Assembly: GCA_937893485.1 (NCBI GenBank)
Contig: CALBJL010000219.1
Span: forward strand, 1-51,591
DNA: 51,591 bases
Direction of reading: 5' to 3'
DNA from: an uncultured bacterium
GTDB lineage: Bacteria > Bacillota > Clostridia > Lachnospirales > Lachnospiraceae
This document shows, in pieces, positions 26,146-34,864 of the stretch. The notes under the pieces were generated by a model. It ran no database searches. It saw nothing but the letters and a program-made list of their open reading frames with translations, and was not told the origin of the DNA. The stretch's first letter is position 1, and each line of letters begins with the position of its first letter. A program made the position numbers and the translations under genes.

Positions 26146-27540
26146 TTATTTATTACGTTCAATCTCCGGCTGGAATGCCTTGATGTCCACAGCGATCTCC
26201 CCGCTGAGCAGCAGCATACAGATCAGGTTCGGAATCGCCATGAGCGCATTCGCGATGTCGGAGAAGTTCCATACCAGACTCAGCGTCTGTGTGCATCCGA
26301 AATATGCAACCAGTGAAAAGATCACACGGTAGATCATGTTATATTTATGTGTGCCGAGCAGATACTCAAACGCTTTTTCTCCGTGATACTCCCAGCCGAG
26401 AATCGTGGAAAACGCAAACAATGTAATGCCGATCGTCACCAGCCAGCCGCCTGCGCTTCCGAGCACTGTCTCAAATGCCGCGATTGTAATATCCGATCCG
26501 GTCAGAAGCTCTCCTGCCTCATTGGTCATGCCGAGCACGCCGGAAGATGCGATCGCAAGACCTGTGATCGTACATACGACGATCGTATCCCAGAAAGTAC
26601 CGGTCATATTTATGTAGCCCTGACGCACCGGATTGTCCGTCGTCGCTGCCGCAGCCGTGATCGCGGCAGAACCCATACCTGCCTCATTGGAAAAGACACC
26701 GCGCGCCACACCGTAACGCATTGCACTCATCATGGATGCGACGATTGAACCGCACAGACCGCCGCCGACTGCCTTTACGGAAAATGCCATCTTAAAAATC
26801 ATTGCCAGTCCTGTCGGAAGATTCGCGATATTGCCAGCAATAACGATCAGACCACAGATCACATAGAAAATCGCCATGACCGGAACAACAATAGACGATA
26901 CCTTAGAGATTGACTTGATACCGCCTACAATAATCAGCAAAGTCAAAAGTGTAATCACCAGACCGGTGATCTGTACCGGCACATGAAATGTCACATGCAG
27001 AGCACTTGCGATCGAATTGCCCTGCGTCATGTTTCCGATACCAAAGGATGCGATGACGGCAAAAAGTGCAAACAGCCACGCCAGAATCACACCGAACGTC
27101 TTATTTTTCAATCCTTTTTTCATCGTATACATCGGTCCGCCGCTCATTTCCCCCTTTGCGTTGACCTCACGGTATTTGATGGCGAGCATACATTCGCTGA
27201 ACTTTGAAGTCAGGCCGAATGCTGCAGAGATCCACATCCACACGAGCGCACCCGGCCCGCCGGACACCATTGCGGTCGCGACACCGACGATATTTCCCGT
27301 ACCGATCGTAGCGGCAAGCGCCGTGGTCAGTGCAGAGAACGGCGACACATCGCCCTCTCCGCGGCTCTTGGTGCGCGCCTCCTTGCTCAGTGTGCTCCGC
27401 AGCGCGTATCCCAGATTCCGCCAAGTCAAAAAACCGGTGCGAAACGTGAGAAATATACCCGTTCCAACGAGCAGTACCAGCATCACCGGTCCCCAGACAA
27501 AATCATCCACCAATGTTACGATTTCATTCAATCTTTCCAT
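26146..27540 (-). CDS. Sodium/alanine (AGCS) family amino acid symporter
   Basis: The polytopic protein of 464 residues has family motifs ALAATIGTGNIVGVATA, GGPGALVWMWISA and SEFSECMLAIKYRE-like SKFSECMLAIKYRE, and GVARGVFSNEAGMGSA. These transporters import alanine, glycine or serine with Na+. The start at 27540 (MERLNE) is chosen for its AGGAGG 8 bases upstream; the frame extends to 27651 without a better site. A promoter at 27650-27679 and a hairpin with a T6 run in the leader suggest control of readthrough. Confidence 0.92.
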   Translation of the reverse strand: MERLNEIVTLVDDFVWGPVMLVLLVGTGIFLTFRTGFLTWRNLGYALRSTLSKEARTKSRGEGDVSPFSALTTALAATIGTGNIVGVATAMVSGGPGALVWMWISAAFGLTSKFSECMLAIKYREVNAKGEMSGGPMYTMKKGLKNKTFGVILAWLFALFAVIASFGIGNMTQGNSIASALHVTFHVPVQITGLVITLLTLLIIVGGIKSISKVSSIVVPVMAIFYVICGLIVIAGNIANLPTGLAMIFKMAFSVKAVGGGLCGSIVASMMSAMRYGVARGVFSNEAGMGSAAITAAAATTDNPVRQGYINMTGTFWDTIVVCTITGLAIASSGVLGMTNEAGELLTGSDITIAAFETVLGSAGGWLVTIGITLFAFSTILGWEYHGEKAFEYLLGTHKYNMIYRVIFSLVAYFGCTQTLSLVWNFSDIANALMAIPNLICMLLLSGEIAVDIKAFQPEIERNK

Positions 27541-27595
27541 AACCTGTTCCTCCTGATGATTTTTCATAACCTTACATTTTCTCCAAAAATGCAAA

Positions 27596-27627
27596 AAAGA
27601 GCCATGTTTTGAACAACATTGCTCTTT
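27596..27627 (-). promoter_or_regulatory. Terminator-like hairpin in the leader of the AGCS symporter gene
   Basis: AAAGAGCCATGTT pairs with AACATTGCTCTTT (one mismatch). Read on the minus strand it is followed by TTTTTT. It lies between the promoter and the coding start, about 20 bases after the predicted transcription start, so it can act as an attenuator; no ligand-binding fold is visible before it. Confidence 0.6.
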
Positions 27628-27649
27628 AAAGGTATGTGAAATTTTCTGC

Positions 27650-27679
27650 ATTATACACTATATTGGGAATTGTTGTCAA
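27650..27679 (-). promoter_or_regulatory. AGCS symporter promoter
   Basis: TTGACA (27674-27679) and TATAAT (27650-27655) on the minus strand, 18 bases apart, both consensus. The -35 overlaps the last codon and stop of the decayed iolG gene. Confidence 0.8.
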
Positions 27680-28072
27680 GAGCCAATCTCCGATAACCCA
27701 ACCGGACGATGCTCTGCCAGTGACTTTTTCGCTGCCAGCCCCATGCGCACCGACTCCAGTCCGTCTATAATGCCAACTGCCGTATCCCCGTCCTGTTCAA
27801 TCACCTGTACAAAACTCTTGATTTCACCCGCATATGCCTGCGTATACCGCTCAAGGAAAAAGTATAACGGTTTCTCTGCGACCGCATTCCGAACAGCCGC
27901 AAAGTTATGGTCAAATCTGCGGTTGAAACCGACCTGATATTTAACGGGATGCACCTGTTTGATTTTCTGGATATCGTGATCGATCAGTTTCTCACAGAAT
28001 ACATGCTTTCCGGCTTCGATCGCCTCTATGGATATCGATGCGTCCTGCCCTGATAATTCCTATGTTAATCAC
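27676..28072 (-). pseudogene. iolG: Remnant of inositol 2-dehydrogenase (Gfo/Idh/MocA family)
   Basis: Pieces of one dehydrogenase survive in order within about 400 bases, against roughly 1,000 for an intact gene. A GTG at 28072 with AAGGAGG 8 bases upstream starts INIGIIRAGRI, the NAD-binding end. After a frame change come EAGKHVFCEKLIDHDI, then YQVGFNRRFDHNF, and finally the C-terminal GLESVRMGLAAKKSL and RPVGLS. The missing parts between these blocks indicate several internal deletions. An open frame covers 27676-27954 but lacks the Rossmann start and most of the catalytic domain. It is unlikely to be functional. Confidence 0.85.
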
Positions 28073-28168
28073 AAAATCATCCTCCTTAAATGAATTCCTG
28101 ACCAGAAAACACGATCTGATCTGATTCTTCATACTTTTCATCAGGTATTTCATCCGAAACTTGTCTGT

Positions 28169-28900
28169 TTACAGCACGCCAAACAGCTGTGCGATGTCCA
28201 CCTGTCCATCAATCACTCTGCTGCTTGGTTTCTGCGCATTTTCCAGCATTTTCTCTACCCTGTTTTCAAGTGCAACATCAATAAATTTGTTCATGTCGAT
28301 GCCACGCAATGTAAAAAACAGCGCCGGATCCTGATCCAGTCTTGCCCCGACCCCATACAAGGCTGCCGCCACATGCTTGCACATCAGTGCCCAGTCCGGG
28401 CAGCTGCAGTTGAAGCTGATTTCACTCGGACTTGGAAACAGACCATGTTCTCCGGTAAACAATTCCTTCATACCGACCGGAAAATTCCCTGACAGCAATT
28501 CCTCCATATTCTCTATTCTGTCACTGCACTGATCAACAATTTCCTGACAATGCGCCTGGTTCAACGGACTGATTCTGATCTCAACCTTATAGGGTGCTTT
28601 CCTTCGTCCCTGGACGCGCGCCTCAATTTTTCCTGTCTTTATCTGAAGATCTACCACCGTCCCGGTCCGTACATAACGTTTCCCACGATCCAGTCTGGAC
28701 GCATAATCTGCATATTTTTCCAGATTTTCACACCATGCATTCCCCCACCATGTCCTCGTAATCGCTCTGCCTGTAATGACAATGGGATGCATCTCTTTCC
28801 CTTTTTTGCGCTGTTTCTGCAAACTGTCCGTGGCATTTTGTTTTAACATGCCTGTGCTTGGCTGACTGAATACCTGCTCATCATCCCAATATTTTCTCAT
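28169..28900 (-). CDS. SWIM zinc-finger protein
   Basis: The 243-residue protein has a SWIM motif near residue 165: FNCSCPDWALMCKHVAAAL, with the CxC...CxH ligand pattern. The N-terminal part is basic (GRAITRTWWGNAWCENLEKYADYASRL) and resembles the conserved region found in bacterial SWIM proteins encoded next to SNF2 helicases. SWIM fingers bind nucleic acid or protein. It starts 23 bases after the SNF2 gene with AGAGG upstream, so it is third in the operon SEC-C, SNF2, SWIM. The complex likely acts on DNA or RNA, but no process is established. Confidence 0.9.
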   Translation of the reverse strand: MRKYWDDEQVFSQPSTGMLKQNATDSLQKQRKKGKEMHPIVITGRAITRTWWGNAWCENLEKYADYASRLDRGKRYVRTGTVVDLQIKTGKIEARVQGRRKAPYKVEIRISPLNQAHCQEIVDQCSDRIENMEELLSGNFPVGMKELFTGEHGLFPSPSEISFNCSCPDWALMCKHVAAALYGVGARLDQDPALFFTLRGIDMNKFIDVALENRVEKMLENAQKPSSRVIDGQVDIAQLFGVL

Positions 28901-28923
28901 AAAACTTTCCTCTGTCCCAATAC

Positions 28924-31491
28924 TTAATCATCCAGACGCAGCAGTGAAAACAATTCCTCGTTTCCGAGATCTGTAATCCACTTTTCCCCGCCTGAACCGA
29001 TCACATTTTCCGCAAGCTCTTTCTTCGAATTGATGACCGCGTCAATTTTTTCCTCAATCGTTCCCTTGCTGACCAGCTTATGTACCATGACATCCTTTGT
29101 CTGTCCGATACGGAATGCACGGTCTGTAGCCTGGTTTTCTACTGCCGGATTCCACCAGCGGTCAAAGTGAATGACATGGTTTGCCTTAGTCAGATTTAAG
29201 CCGGTACCGGCAGCTTTTACCGACAGCACGATAAATGGAACATATCGTTCCCCCTGAAAGTTTTCCACGATCTCCGCCCTGCGCTTTACCGGTGTGCCAC
29301 CGTGAATCACATATCCTTTTGCATGAAAAATACCCGTCAGATACTCCGCCAGATACTCCGTAATCTCTTTAAATTGTGTAAAGACAATCACGCGTTCGCG
29401 CTTTTCGTAGATTGTTTCACACAATTCTTTTAACAAAGCAAACTTTCCACTTTCGGATGCTGTATAATCTGTTTGTCCAAGATACTGATCCGGATGATTA
29501 CAGATCTGCTTGAGCTTTATAATCGTTGCAAGTACTATGCCTCTGCGCTCGATTCCGTCTGCCTCCAGCACGCGCCGTTCCATATCAGCCACTGCTTTCC
29601 GGTATAATACCGTCTGCTTTTTAGACAAAGATGCATAATCCAGTAATTCAACCTTTTCCGGCAGATCTGAAATAATCCGTTTATCGGTCTTTACCCTCCG
29701 CAGCATAAACGGACTGATCATCGACTTCAACTTTGCGTATTTTTCCGGATGCTTCTCCAGCCCTTTACAAAACTCATGAAATTCACCGGATGATCCGAGC
29801 AGACCGTGATTCAGGAAATCAAACAATGACCATAAATTCGTGAGATCATTTTCAATCGGCGTTCCGGTCATTGCAATCCGCATCCTGCTCTTCATCTTTT
29901 TGATTTCTCTCGTCTGTTTCGTTGTAGGATTTTTGATTGCCTGTGCTTCATCGAGAATCAGGCAATCCCACTCCTTTTCTTTCAATGCCTCCAGTCTGGC
30001 AGCCATCCCATACGTTGTGATCGAAAGAAACGGCAGTTCTTCCTGCGCTTTCTCTGACAGCTTTGCGGATGTGGCACCATGCAGCACGCAGCATTCCATA
30101 TCCGGTGCAAACTTCTCTTTTTCCCGCTGCCAGTTGCCAATCAGCGAAGCCGGCACAACAAGCAGAATCTTAGCGTTCTTATTCGATTTGCGCATCTTTT
30201 CCAGATATGCCAGAACCTGAACTGTTTTTCCAAGACCCATATCATCAGCCAGACATGCACCAAATCCCAGCTGATTCATATAATTCAGCCAGCTGTAACC
30301 ACTTTTCTGATATGGACGGAGTGTGGCATGCAGACTCTTCGGTACCACTGCGCTGCGCATTCTTCCCGGTTCTCTCAGATCAAGAAGCATCTGCGACAGC
30401 CACGTTCCGTTTGATACGACTACACCCACATCCGGGAGTATTTTATCATTTCCCATCTCCAGCTGGATCGCTTCTCTGAACGAAAGCGTTTCCGGTATGT
30501 TTTCGATCTCCTCCAGCAGCTTTTTCAGCTTTGCGTGATTTACCTCGATCCATTTCCCTTTGAGAAAAGCCAGCCCTTCTGTCTGTTTTAAAAGCTTCGC
30601 AATCTCCTGCTGTGTCAGTCTGACACCGTCTACCTCCAGCGAGGGCTGAAGTGATATCAATGCATCAAACCCAAGCATTGACGGTCGTCCTTCTCCCAGT
30701 TTCACGTTGACCGACAACATCGAATTTTTTCTGCGCCACCAGTTCGGTATTCTGCACAAAATGCCTGTCTGTTCGATCTTCTCAATATCCTTTAGGAATG
30801 AATATGCTTCTTCCGCTGTGAATTTTAACGGATGAAACATCTCCCCACTCTCCATCAGCTCTGCAATCAGCGGAGATACCTCTGCCGCCCGGTTCAGACT
30901 CGACAGAAGCACCAGCAATTTATCCCTGTCATCTTTATATTCCGTCAATGCATACTGAAGCGGCATGTGCCGTACACTTCCATCCGGCTGTCCGGAAGCG
31001 TAAGTTGCAAGAAACGCAAACGGAACATCCCCCTCTTTATTCTCCACAAGATGAAGAAATATCCGCTCCGGGACATGAAGATTCTGATTCTTCTCTGCCA
31101 GATACATTGCCACCGATCCCTGATAGCTGCTGATCTGACGTTGGAAAACCTGCTCCATCTGCACAAACATTTCCCTGATCCACTGTTCGTTTATGAATTC
31201 CGTCCCAATCGCATACGGCGTTGCCTGCAATAGTCTGTCTATGCATTCCTGTGAGGGCACTACTTTTATTTTGTCTCTGACAAGCTCCAGTTCCGGAAGC
31301 TGTGTCAGTTCTTTAAAAAATGCATCCGATACCAGATATAAAAAATACCCGGACACGGTGAGCTTTGAAGGATTTTCCGTCCGCGCCATGTCGTACAGCA
31401 AAACCGCTGTGTCCGCGAGTTGTCCTTCATCCTGTTCCCCCGCACTTTCCGGATAAAATCCGTTTTTTGTAAATATGTATTGTCTTTGCAT
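28924..31491 (-). CDS. SNF2-family DEAD/DEAH-like helicase/translocase
   Basis: The protein is 855 residues. The N-terminal 350 or so residues lack catalytic motifs and look like the bacterial SNF2-associated region. The motor follows: motif I DDMGLGKTVQVLAYL, motif II LILDEAQAIKNP (DEAQ box), motif III MTGTPIEN, and motifs V-VI VKAAGTGLNLTKAN and ATDRAFRIGQ. Such enzymes translocate on double-stranded DNA and remodel bound proteins. Unlike many defence SNF2 proteins, no methylase, nuclease or PLD domain is attached. The start is 15 bases after the SEC-C gene, so they form an operon. Confidence 0.95.
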   Translation of the reverse strand: MQRQYIFTKNGFYPESAGEQDEGQLADTAVLLYDMARTENPSKLTVSGYFLYLVSDAFFKELTQLPELELVRDKIKVVPSQECIDRLLQATPYAIGTEFINEQWIREMFVQMEQVFQRQISSYQGSVAMYLAEKNQNLHVPERIFLHLVENKEGDVPFAFLATYASGQPDGSVRHMPLQYALTEYKDDRDKLLVLLSSLNRAAEVSPLIAELMESGEMFHPLKFTAEEAYSFLKDIEKIEQTGILCRIPNWWRRKNSMLSVNVKLGEGRPSMLGFDALISLQPSLEVDGVRLTQQEIAKLLKQTEGLAFLKGKWIEVNHAKLKKLLEEIENIPETLSFREAIQLEMGNDKILPDVGVVVSNGTWLSQMLLDLREPGRMRSAVVPKSLHATLRPYQKSGYSWLNYMNQLGFGACLADDMGLGKTVQVLAYLEKMRKSNKNAKILLVVPASLIGNWQREKEKFAPDMECCVLHGATSAKLSEKAQEELPFLSITTYGMAARLEALKEKEWDCLILDEAQAIKNPTTKQTREIKKMKSRMRIAMTGTPIENDLTNLWSLFDFLNHGLLGSSGEFHEFCKGLEKHPEKYAKLKSMISPFMLRRVKTDKRIISDLPEKVELLDYASLSKKQTVLYRKAVADMERRVLEADGIERRGIVLATIIKLKQICNHPDQYLGQTDYTASESGKFALLKELCETIYEKRERVIVFTQFKEITEYLAEYLTGIFHAKGYVIHGGTPVKRRAEIVENFQGERYVPFIVLSVKAAGTGLNLTKANHVIHFDRWWNPAVENQATDRAFRIGQTKDVMVHKLVSKGTIEEKIDAVINSKKELAENVIGSGGEKWITDLGNEELFSLLRLDD

Positions 31492-31506
31492 ATCTGATAT
31501 CTGCCT

Positions 31507-32544
31507 TTATCTGTTTCTTCCACAACATTTTTTGTATTTTTTCCCACTGCCGCAGGGACACGGATCATTCGGGTATATCTTCTGTTCTTTGACGATCGGC
31601 TGCTGCTTCGGCATGGAGAAATCATCATACAGATCGTTATAGCATTCTGCCTTCACCAGTGCACTGTTAAAGCTATCCAGCTGTGACTCAATCCAGTCCA
31701 GATCTTCTGTTTTTTTCAATGCCTCTGCCAACAGCTTTGCCCGCATAAACAGCAGCTCATTGCGCATGTCGCATGCAACACCTATCACTTTTCTTCGAAT
31801 AAGCTTATAAGCAGCTTCTGTCCCCTCTGATGCCTGAACACACCAGCTGAAAGCGTTTAATGCATTCTGATTACGCGGTTCTTTTTTCAGCCAGTCCTCA
31901 AACCACTTCTTCCCCTTCTCTGCCTCCCCGGCAGCATAGAGTTCTTCACCGATTGCACTCTTAAATGCATCAGCGTCATCATGACTCCAATCCAGCAGAT
32001 CCAGTATTTCTCTGCAGAACTCCATGTGCTTTTCATGCTCACCTGCACTCCCCAGCTCCATTTCAAAATCCTGAAGCCAGTCATCTATCGGATATCTGTA
32101 ATCCTGTGATTCCATAAGTTCGCTGATACTGATTTTATATTCTGCGGCATCAACAATTCTCTGAAAAATGTCCCATGCACTCCACCATGCTGAAATCAGT
32201 TCTTCACTATCCTGATTTGTCCGCGCCCTATACCCTTTCTCAGCCAGCCGGTCCCATTCATCCCACTCTGTCCGGATTTTATGTGTATCTTCAAAGTCCA
32301 TGCACTGCTGTGCCATTTCTTCTAATGCATCCTCATACTTTTTTTCATCATAAGTCTGATGCTCTTTCATCACATCATAGATTTCTTCAATCACAACCGC
32401 ACCGATTTTCTCTTTCGCCTCACCGGAAGAATAACCTGCTTCCATCAACCGGTCATAGATTTCTCTGGTCTTTGGCGGATCGTTATCCCGCAGTTGGTTG
32501 TCTACAACTTCTAATATCAGTTTTTTTAATCTTAAGTTCGCCAT
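31507..32544 (-). CDS. SEC-C motif protein with helical (TPR-like) body
   Basis: The acidic, mainly helical protein of 345 residues ends in the zinc-binding SEC-C motif NDPCPCGSGKKYKKCCGR (about 325-343). The body contains repeated Trp- and Glu-rich helices (EWDEWDRLAEKGYRAR, WFEDWLKKEPRNQNALNAF) like tetratricopeptide arrays. The SEC-C motif occurs on SecA and on various nucleic-acid-linked proteins, where it mediates zinc-dependent contacts. GGAGG precedes the ATG. First gene of the SNF2/SWIM operon, transcribed from a promoter at 32738-32767 through a leader with repeated hairpins. Function unknown. Confidence 0.85.
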   Translation of the reverse strand: MANLRLKKLILEVVDNQLRDNDPPKTREIYDRLMEAGYSSGEAKEKIGAVVIEEIYDVMKEHQTYDEKKYEDALEEMAQQCMDFEDTHKIRTEWDEWDRLAEKGYRARTNQDSEELISAWWSAWDIFQRIVDAAEYKISISELMESQDYRYPIDDWLQDFEMELGSAGEHEKHMEFCREILDLLDWSHDDADAFKSAIGEELYAAGEAEKGKKWFEDWLKKEPRNQNALNAFSWCVQASEGTEAAYKLIRRKVIGVACDMRNELLFMRAKLLAEALKKTEDLDWIESQLDSFNSALVKAECYNDLYDDFSMPKQQPIVKEQKIYPNDPCPCGSGKKYKKCCGRNR

Positions 32545-32596
32545 TTTCCCTCCGCACAGTATTTTATCGTGATTTCAACACTCAATAATATCGCCG

Positions 32597-32650
32597 TTCG
32601 TCACATACAAATTCATTTGTATGTTTCTCACTTGCGCTCATTATATCATG
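32597..32650. repeat. Repeat module 1 with variable palindromic core
   Basis: It begins TTCGTCAC and ends TTGCGCTCATTATATCATG, the same ends as module 2. The core is a different palindrome, CATACAAAT / ATTTGTATG at 32604-32623. Read on the minus strand the shared end gives TGATATAATGAG, an extended -10-like sequence. Confidence 0.75.
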
Positions 32651-32669
32651 TGCAAAACCAGCACATGAT
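32645..32669. repeat. Linker hairpin between repeat modules
   Basis: ATCATGTGC and GCACATGAT form a 9-bp stem around a 7-base loop. The left arm overlaps the shared end of module 1. Confidence 0.7.
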
Positions 32670-32674
32670 CAGCA

Positions 32675-32730
32675 TTCGTCACTCGTCAATCATGCAAGCA
32701 TGTTGACTCGTTTGCACTCATTATATCATG
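32675..32730. repeat. Repeat module 2 with variable palindromic core
   Basis: The same ends as module 1 (TTCGTCAC at the left; TTTGCACTCATTATATCATG at the right, one substitution), but the core hairpin is GTCAATCATGC / GCATGTTGAC at 32685-32707. The stem is preserved while its sequence is not. Confidence 0.75.
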
Positions 32731-32737
32731 CAAGCCT

Positions 32738-32767
32738 ATTATACTCATAAAGGGCAGTCTGATTCAA
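32738..32767 (-). promoter_or_regulatory. Promoter of the SEC-C/SNF2/SWIM operon
   Basis: TTGAAT (32762-32767) and TATAAT (32738-32743) on the minus strand are 18 bases apart. The transcript would carry a leader of about 190 bases containing both repeat modules. The rest of this 371-base gene-free stretch, 32768-32915, is AT-rich and shows nothing else I can name. Confidence 0.65.
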
Positions 32768-32915
32768 TTCTTTTTCGCGAAAAAATAAATTTCATAAGTC
32801 TAACTGAAACTTAAATTATAATTCTTTTATTGTATCTTTTATTTCCATACTCTTCCTTGCTTTTACACATTGTGTATATGCCATAGCATACTTTTCTCAT
32901 AAAGACAATATTTTT

Positions 32916-34685
32916 TTAATCTGGCAAACTACTCGCCACACACAATGCCCCCCAGCCGAGCTGTGGGTTCGGATACTCATCGATCCCCGGCAGGGCACGT
33001 GCGCCACGGATCAGATATGCCTTTACCTTTTCACCGTACAGATACGGATCGCGTCCGGTCACGATCCCCCATTGCATGAGCAGTGCCGCGGCTCCGGTGA
33101 CAAACGGGGTTGCCATCGAAGTGCCCGTGCGGGATGCATAACCGCCGCCGGGCGCACAGGAGATAATATCCACACCCGGTGCGACGAGATCCGGCTTGAT
33201 CTGGCGGAGTGCCCGTGTATAGCCACGCCCGGAAAATGCTGCCGATGCATCCGTAAACGAATCATACGCACCGACCGTCAAAACACCCGCTGCCGTCGAT
33301 GGAATCGTGAGTGTCGTCTCCGGTGTGGAGCGCAAAAATCCGGTTGCCGTGCTGATCGATGCACCTGCCGGAAGCCACAGATCATACGCGCCATCGACGA
33401 TGCGCTCCGGCGTCAGCCGGATCTGCCAGATGCCCGCATCAATATAGCTGCCCTCTGCCGGAAGCAGCTCCAGATAAATTTCCTGAAACGGACTGTAAGG
33501 ACTCGGCTCTCCGTAATAAATGAGCAGATCCGTCGCCCCGAGCCTGCTGCTCCTGCTGCCGGACACCGGACGGATCACCTCACGCAGCACACCTCCCGGA
33601 TGGATCAGTTCAATCGAAAAACTGTCTGTATACGATTTCCAGAGCTGAATATTCAGCCCTGTTTCATAATCCGCAACTGCCAACTCGATCGTCTCCGGCT
33701 CACGGCTCAACGTGCCTGATGTATGCACACGCTTTGTCGCCTCATTCCCACTGCCTGCGACAATACTGCACTTCCAATACCCGGAAATGTCCGTCAGATA
33801 AGTTTCTAACAGCGAATTGCCGCTGTGTGAACCATAATTATTGCCAAAGCTGAGGTTCAACGCGAGCGGCATTCCCCGCTCTCTGGCAGTGCGGATACAA
33901 TAATCGACCGCTGTCATGAGCTCTGTCGTGCGCGGAAACGATCCGCCGCCCGGCACGCCGAGCTTTACGATCAAAAGCTCACTCTCATATGACACACCGC
34001 GATTCGCTCCGCCAGAGGCGCGCCCGTTGCCCGCAGCGATCCCTGCTACATGCGTCCCGTGTCCGGAGGTGTCCGTCTGCGGCACGATCTGCGCCGCCTC
34101 CTGCGGCGTTGCTGCGGCAACTGCCTCGTTGAGCATCTCATTCGTATATTCCACCCCCTGCTGATAACCTGCCGGTGGACGCTCGCCCTCCCGCGCAGCG
34201 GCAGTCTGATCCCAGAGTGCCACGATCCGGCTTGTACCGTCCGCCCTGCAAAAATCCGGATGCCGATAGTCGATTCCGCTGTCTACCACAGCGACCAATA
34301 CGCCGCTCCCGGTCAGATTGGTACTGCTGCCCGCCGCACCTCTCCCGGTCTGTACCGGCAGCATACAGGATGCCCGCCGTCCCTGCAGCGCCTCAAAATA
34401 TAACTGCTTGGGCTTTTCGATATACTCGATCTGCGGCAGTCCCGCCAGCAGCTCCAGTGCCTCCTGCGGCACACGCAGTATCGCATACTCGTTTAACAGC
34501 TCCGTGATCTGCCACTGCGGAAACTGCTTCGCAAGCGGTGCCAGCGAGCCATAATATTTTACAATGACCTCCCATGTACTGTCCGCGGCATCATAGCCCA
34601 CAGACAGCTCCGGCGAACGCATCCGCTCACTCTCTCCGACATCCAGTGCCAGATTTAACAGGTTCTCGATTTTTGCTGAATTCAT
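32916..34685 (-). CDS. S8 (subtilisin-like) serine peptidase, Csp-like
   Basis: The 589-residue protein has the S8 triad: Asp in VAVVDSGIDYRHPDF (about 134), His in SGHGTHVAGIAAGNG (about 208) and Ser in RTGTSMATPFVTGA (about 530). A large insert of some 150 residues between the His and Ser blocks resembles the jelly-roll domain of clostridial Csp germination proteases. No signal peptide is seen, and the N-terminal 90 residues look like a prodomain. Csp relatives act in spore germination; many Lachnospiraceae have further paralogues of unknown role. The start at 34685 is tentative, with a weak GTGAG site; an in-frame GTG lies four codons upstream. Confidence 0.9.
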   Translation of the reverse strand: MNSAKIENLLNLALDVGESERMRSPELSVGYDAADSTWEVIVKYYGSLAPLAKQFPQWQITELLNEYAILRVPQEALELLAGLPQIEYIEKPKQLYFEALQGRRASCMLPVQTGRGAAGSSTNLTGSGVLVAVVDSGIDYRHPDFCRADGTSRIVALWDQTAAAREGERPPAGYQQGVEYTNEMLNEAVAAATPQEAAQIVPQTDTSGHGTHVAGIAAGNGRASGGANRGVSYESELLIVKLGVPGGGSFPRTTELMTAVDYCIRTARERGMPLALNLSFGNNYGSHSGNSLLETYLTDISGYWKCSIVAGSGNEATKRVHTSGTLSREPETIELAVADYETGLNIQLWKSYTDSFSIELIHPGGVLREVIRPVSGSRSSRLGATDLLIYYGEPSPYSPFQEIYLELLPAEGSYIDAGIWQIRLTPERIVDGAYDLWLPAGASISTATGFLRSTPETTLTIPSTAAGVLTVGAYDSFTDASAAFSGRGYTRALRQIKPDLVAPGVDIISCAPGGGYASRTGTSMATPFVTGAAALLMQWGIVTGRDPYLYGEKVKAYLIRGARALPGIDEYPNPQLGWGALCVASSLPD

Positions 34686-34768
34686 AGAAAAACTCACATT
34701 TTACACATTTGCTAATATTATATTTATAAGCGTTGAAACGGTTCCGTCTCTTACTGTGCCTGTCCTGC

Positions 34769-34820
34769 TTGCAAATTGTCATCTGCTATGCTAGAATTTC
34801 TATAGTTAGTCGTAACTAAC
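34769..34820 (+). promoter_or_regulatory. Promoter and operator D of the ZIP transporter gene
   Basis: TTGCAA (34769-34774) and TAGAAT (34792-34797) are 17 bases apart. The palindrome GTTAG-TCGTAA-CTAAC (34805-34820) starts 7 bases after the -10, over the start site. It is the only plus-strand member of the operator set. Confidence 0.85.
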
Positions 34821-34864
34821 CACGTGAGACTATTTCACTTTTCACACAACAGGAGGTGTATCAT

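Noticed and set aside
27676..27954. Small functional protein of 92 residues
   Set aside because: Its sequence is two blocks of inositol dehydrogenase joined by a deletion, continuous with further remnants upstream, so it is part of a pseudogene.
32597..32730. CRISPR-like array
   Set aside because: Only two modules, with the variable part being palindromic rather than unique spacer-like, and no cas gene nearby.
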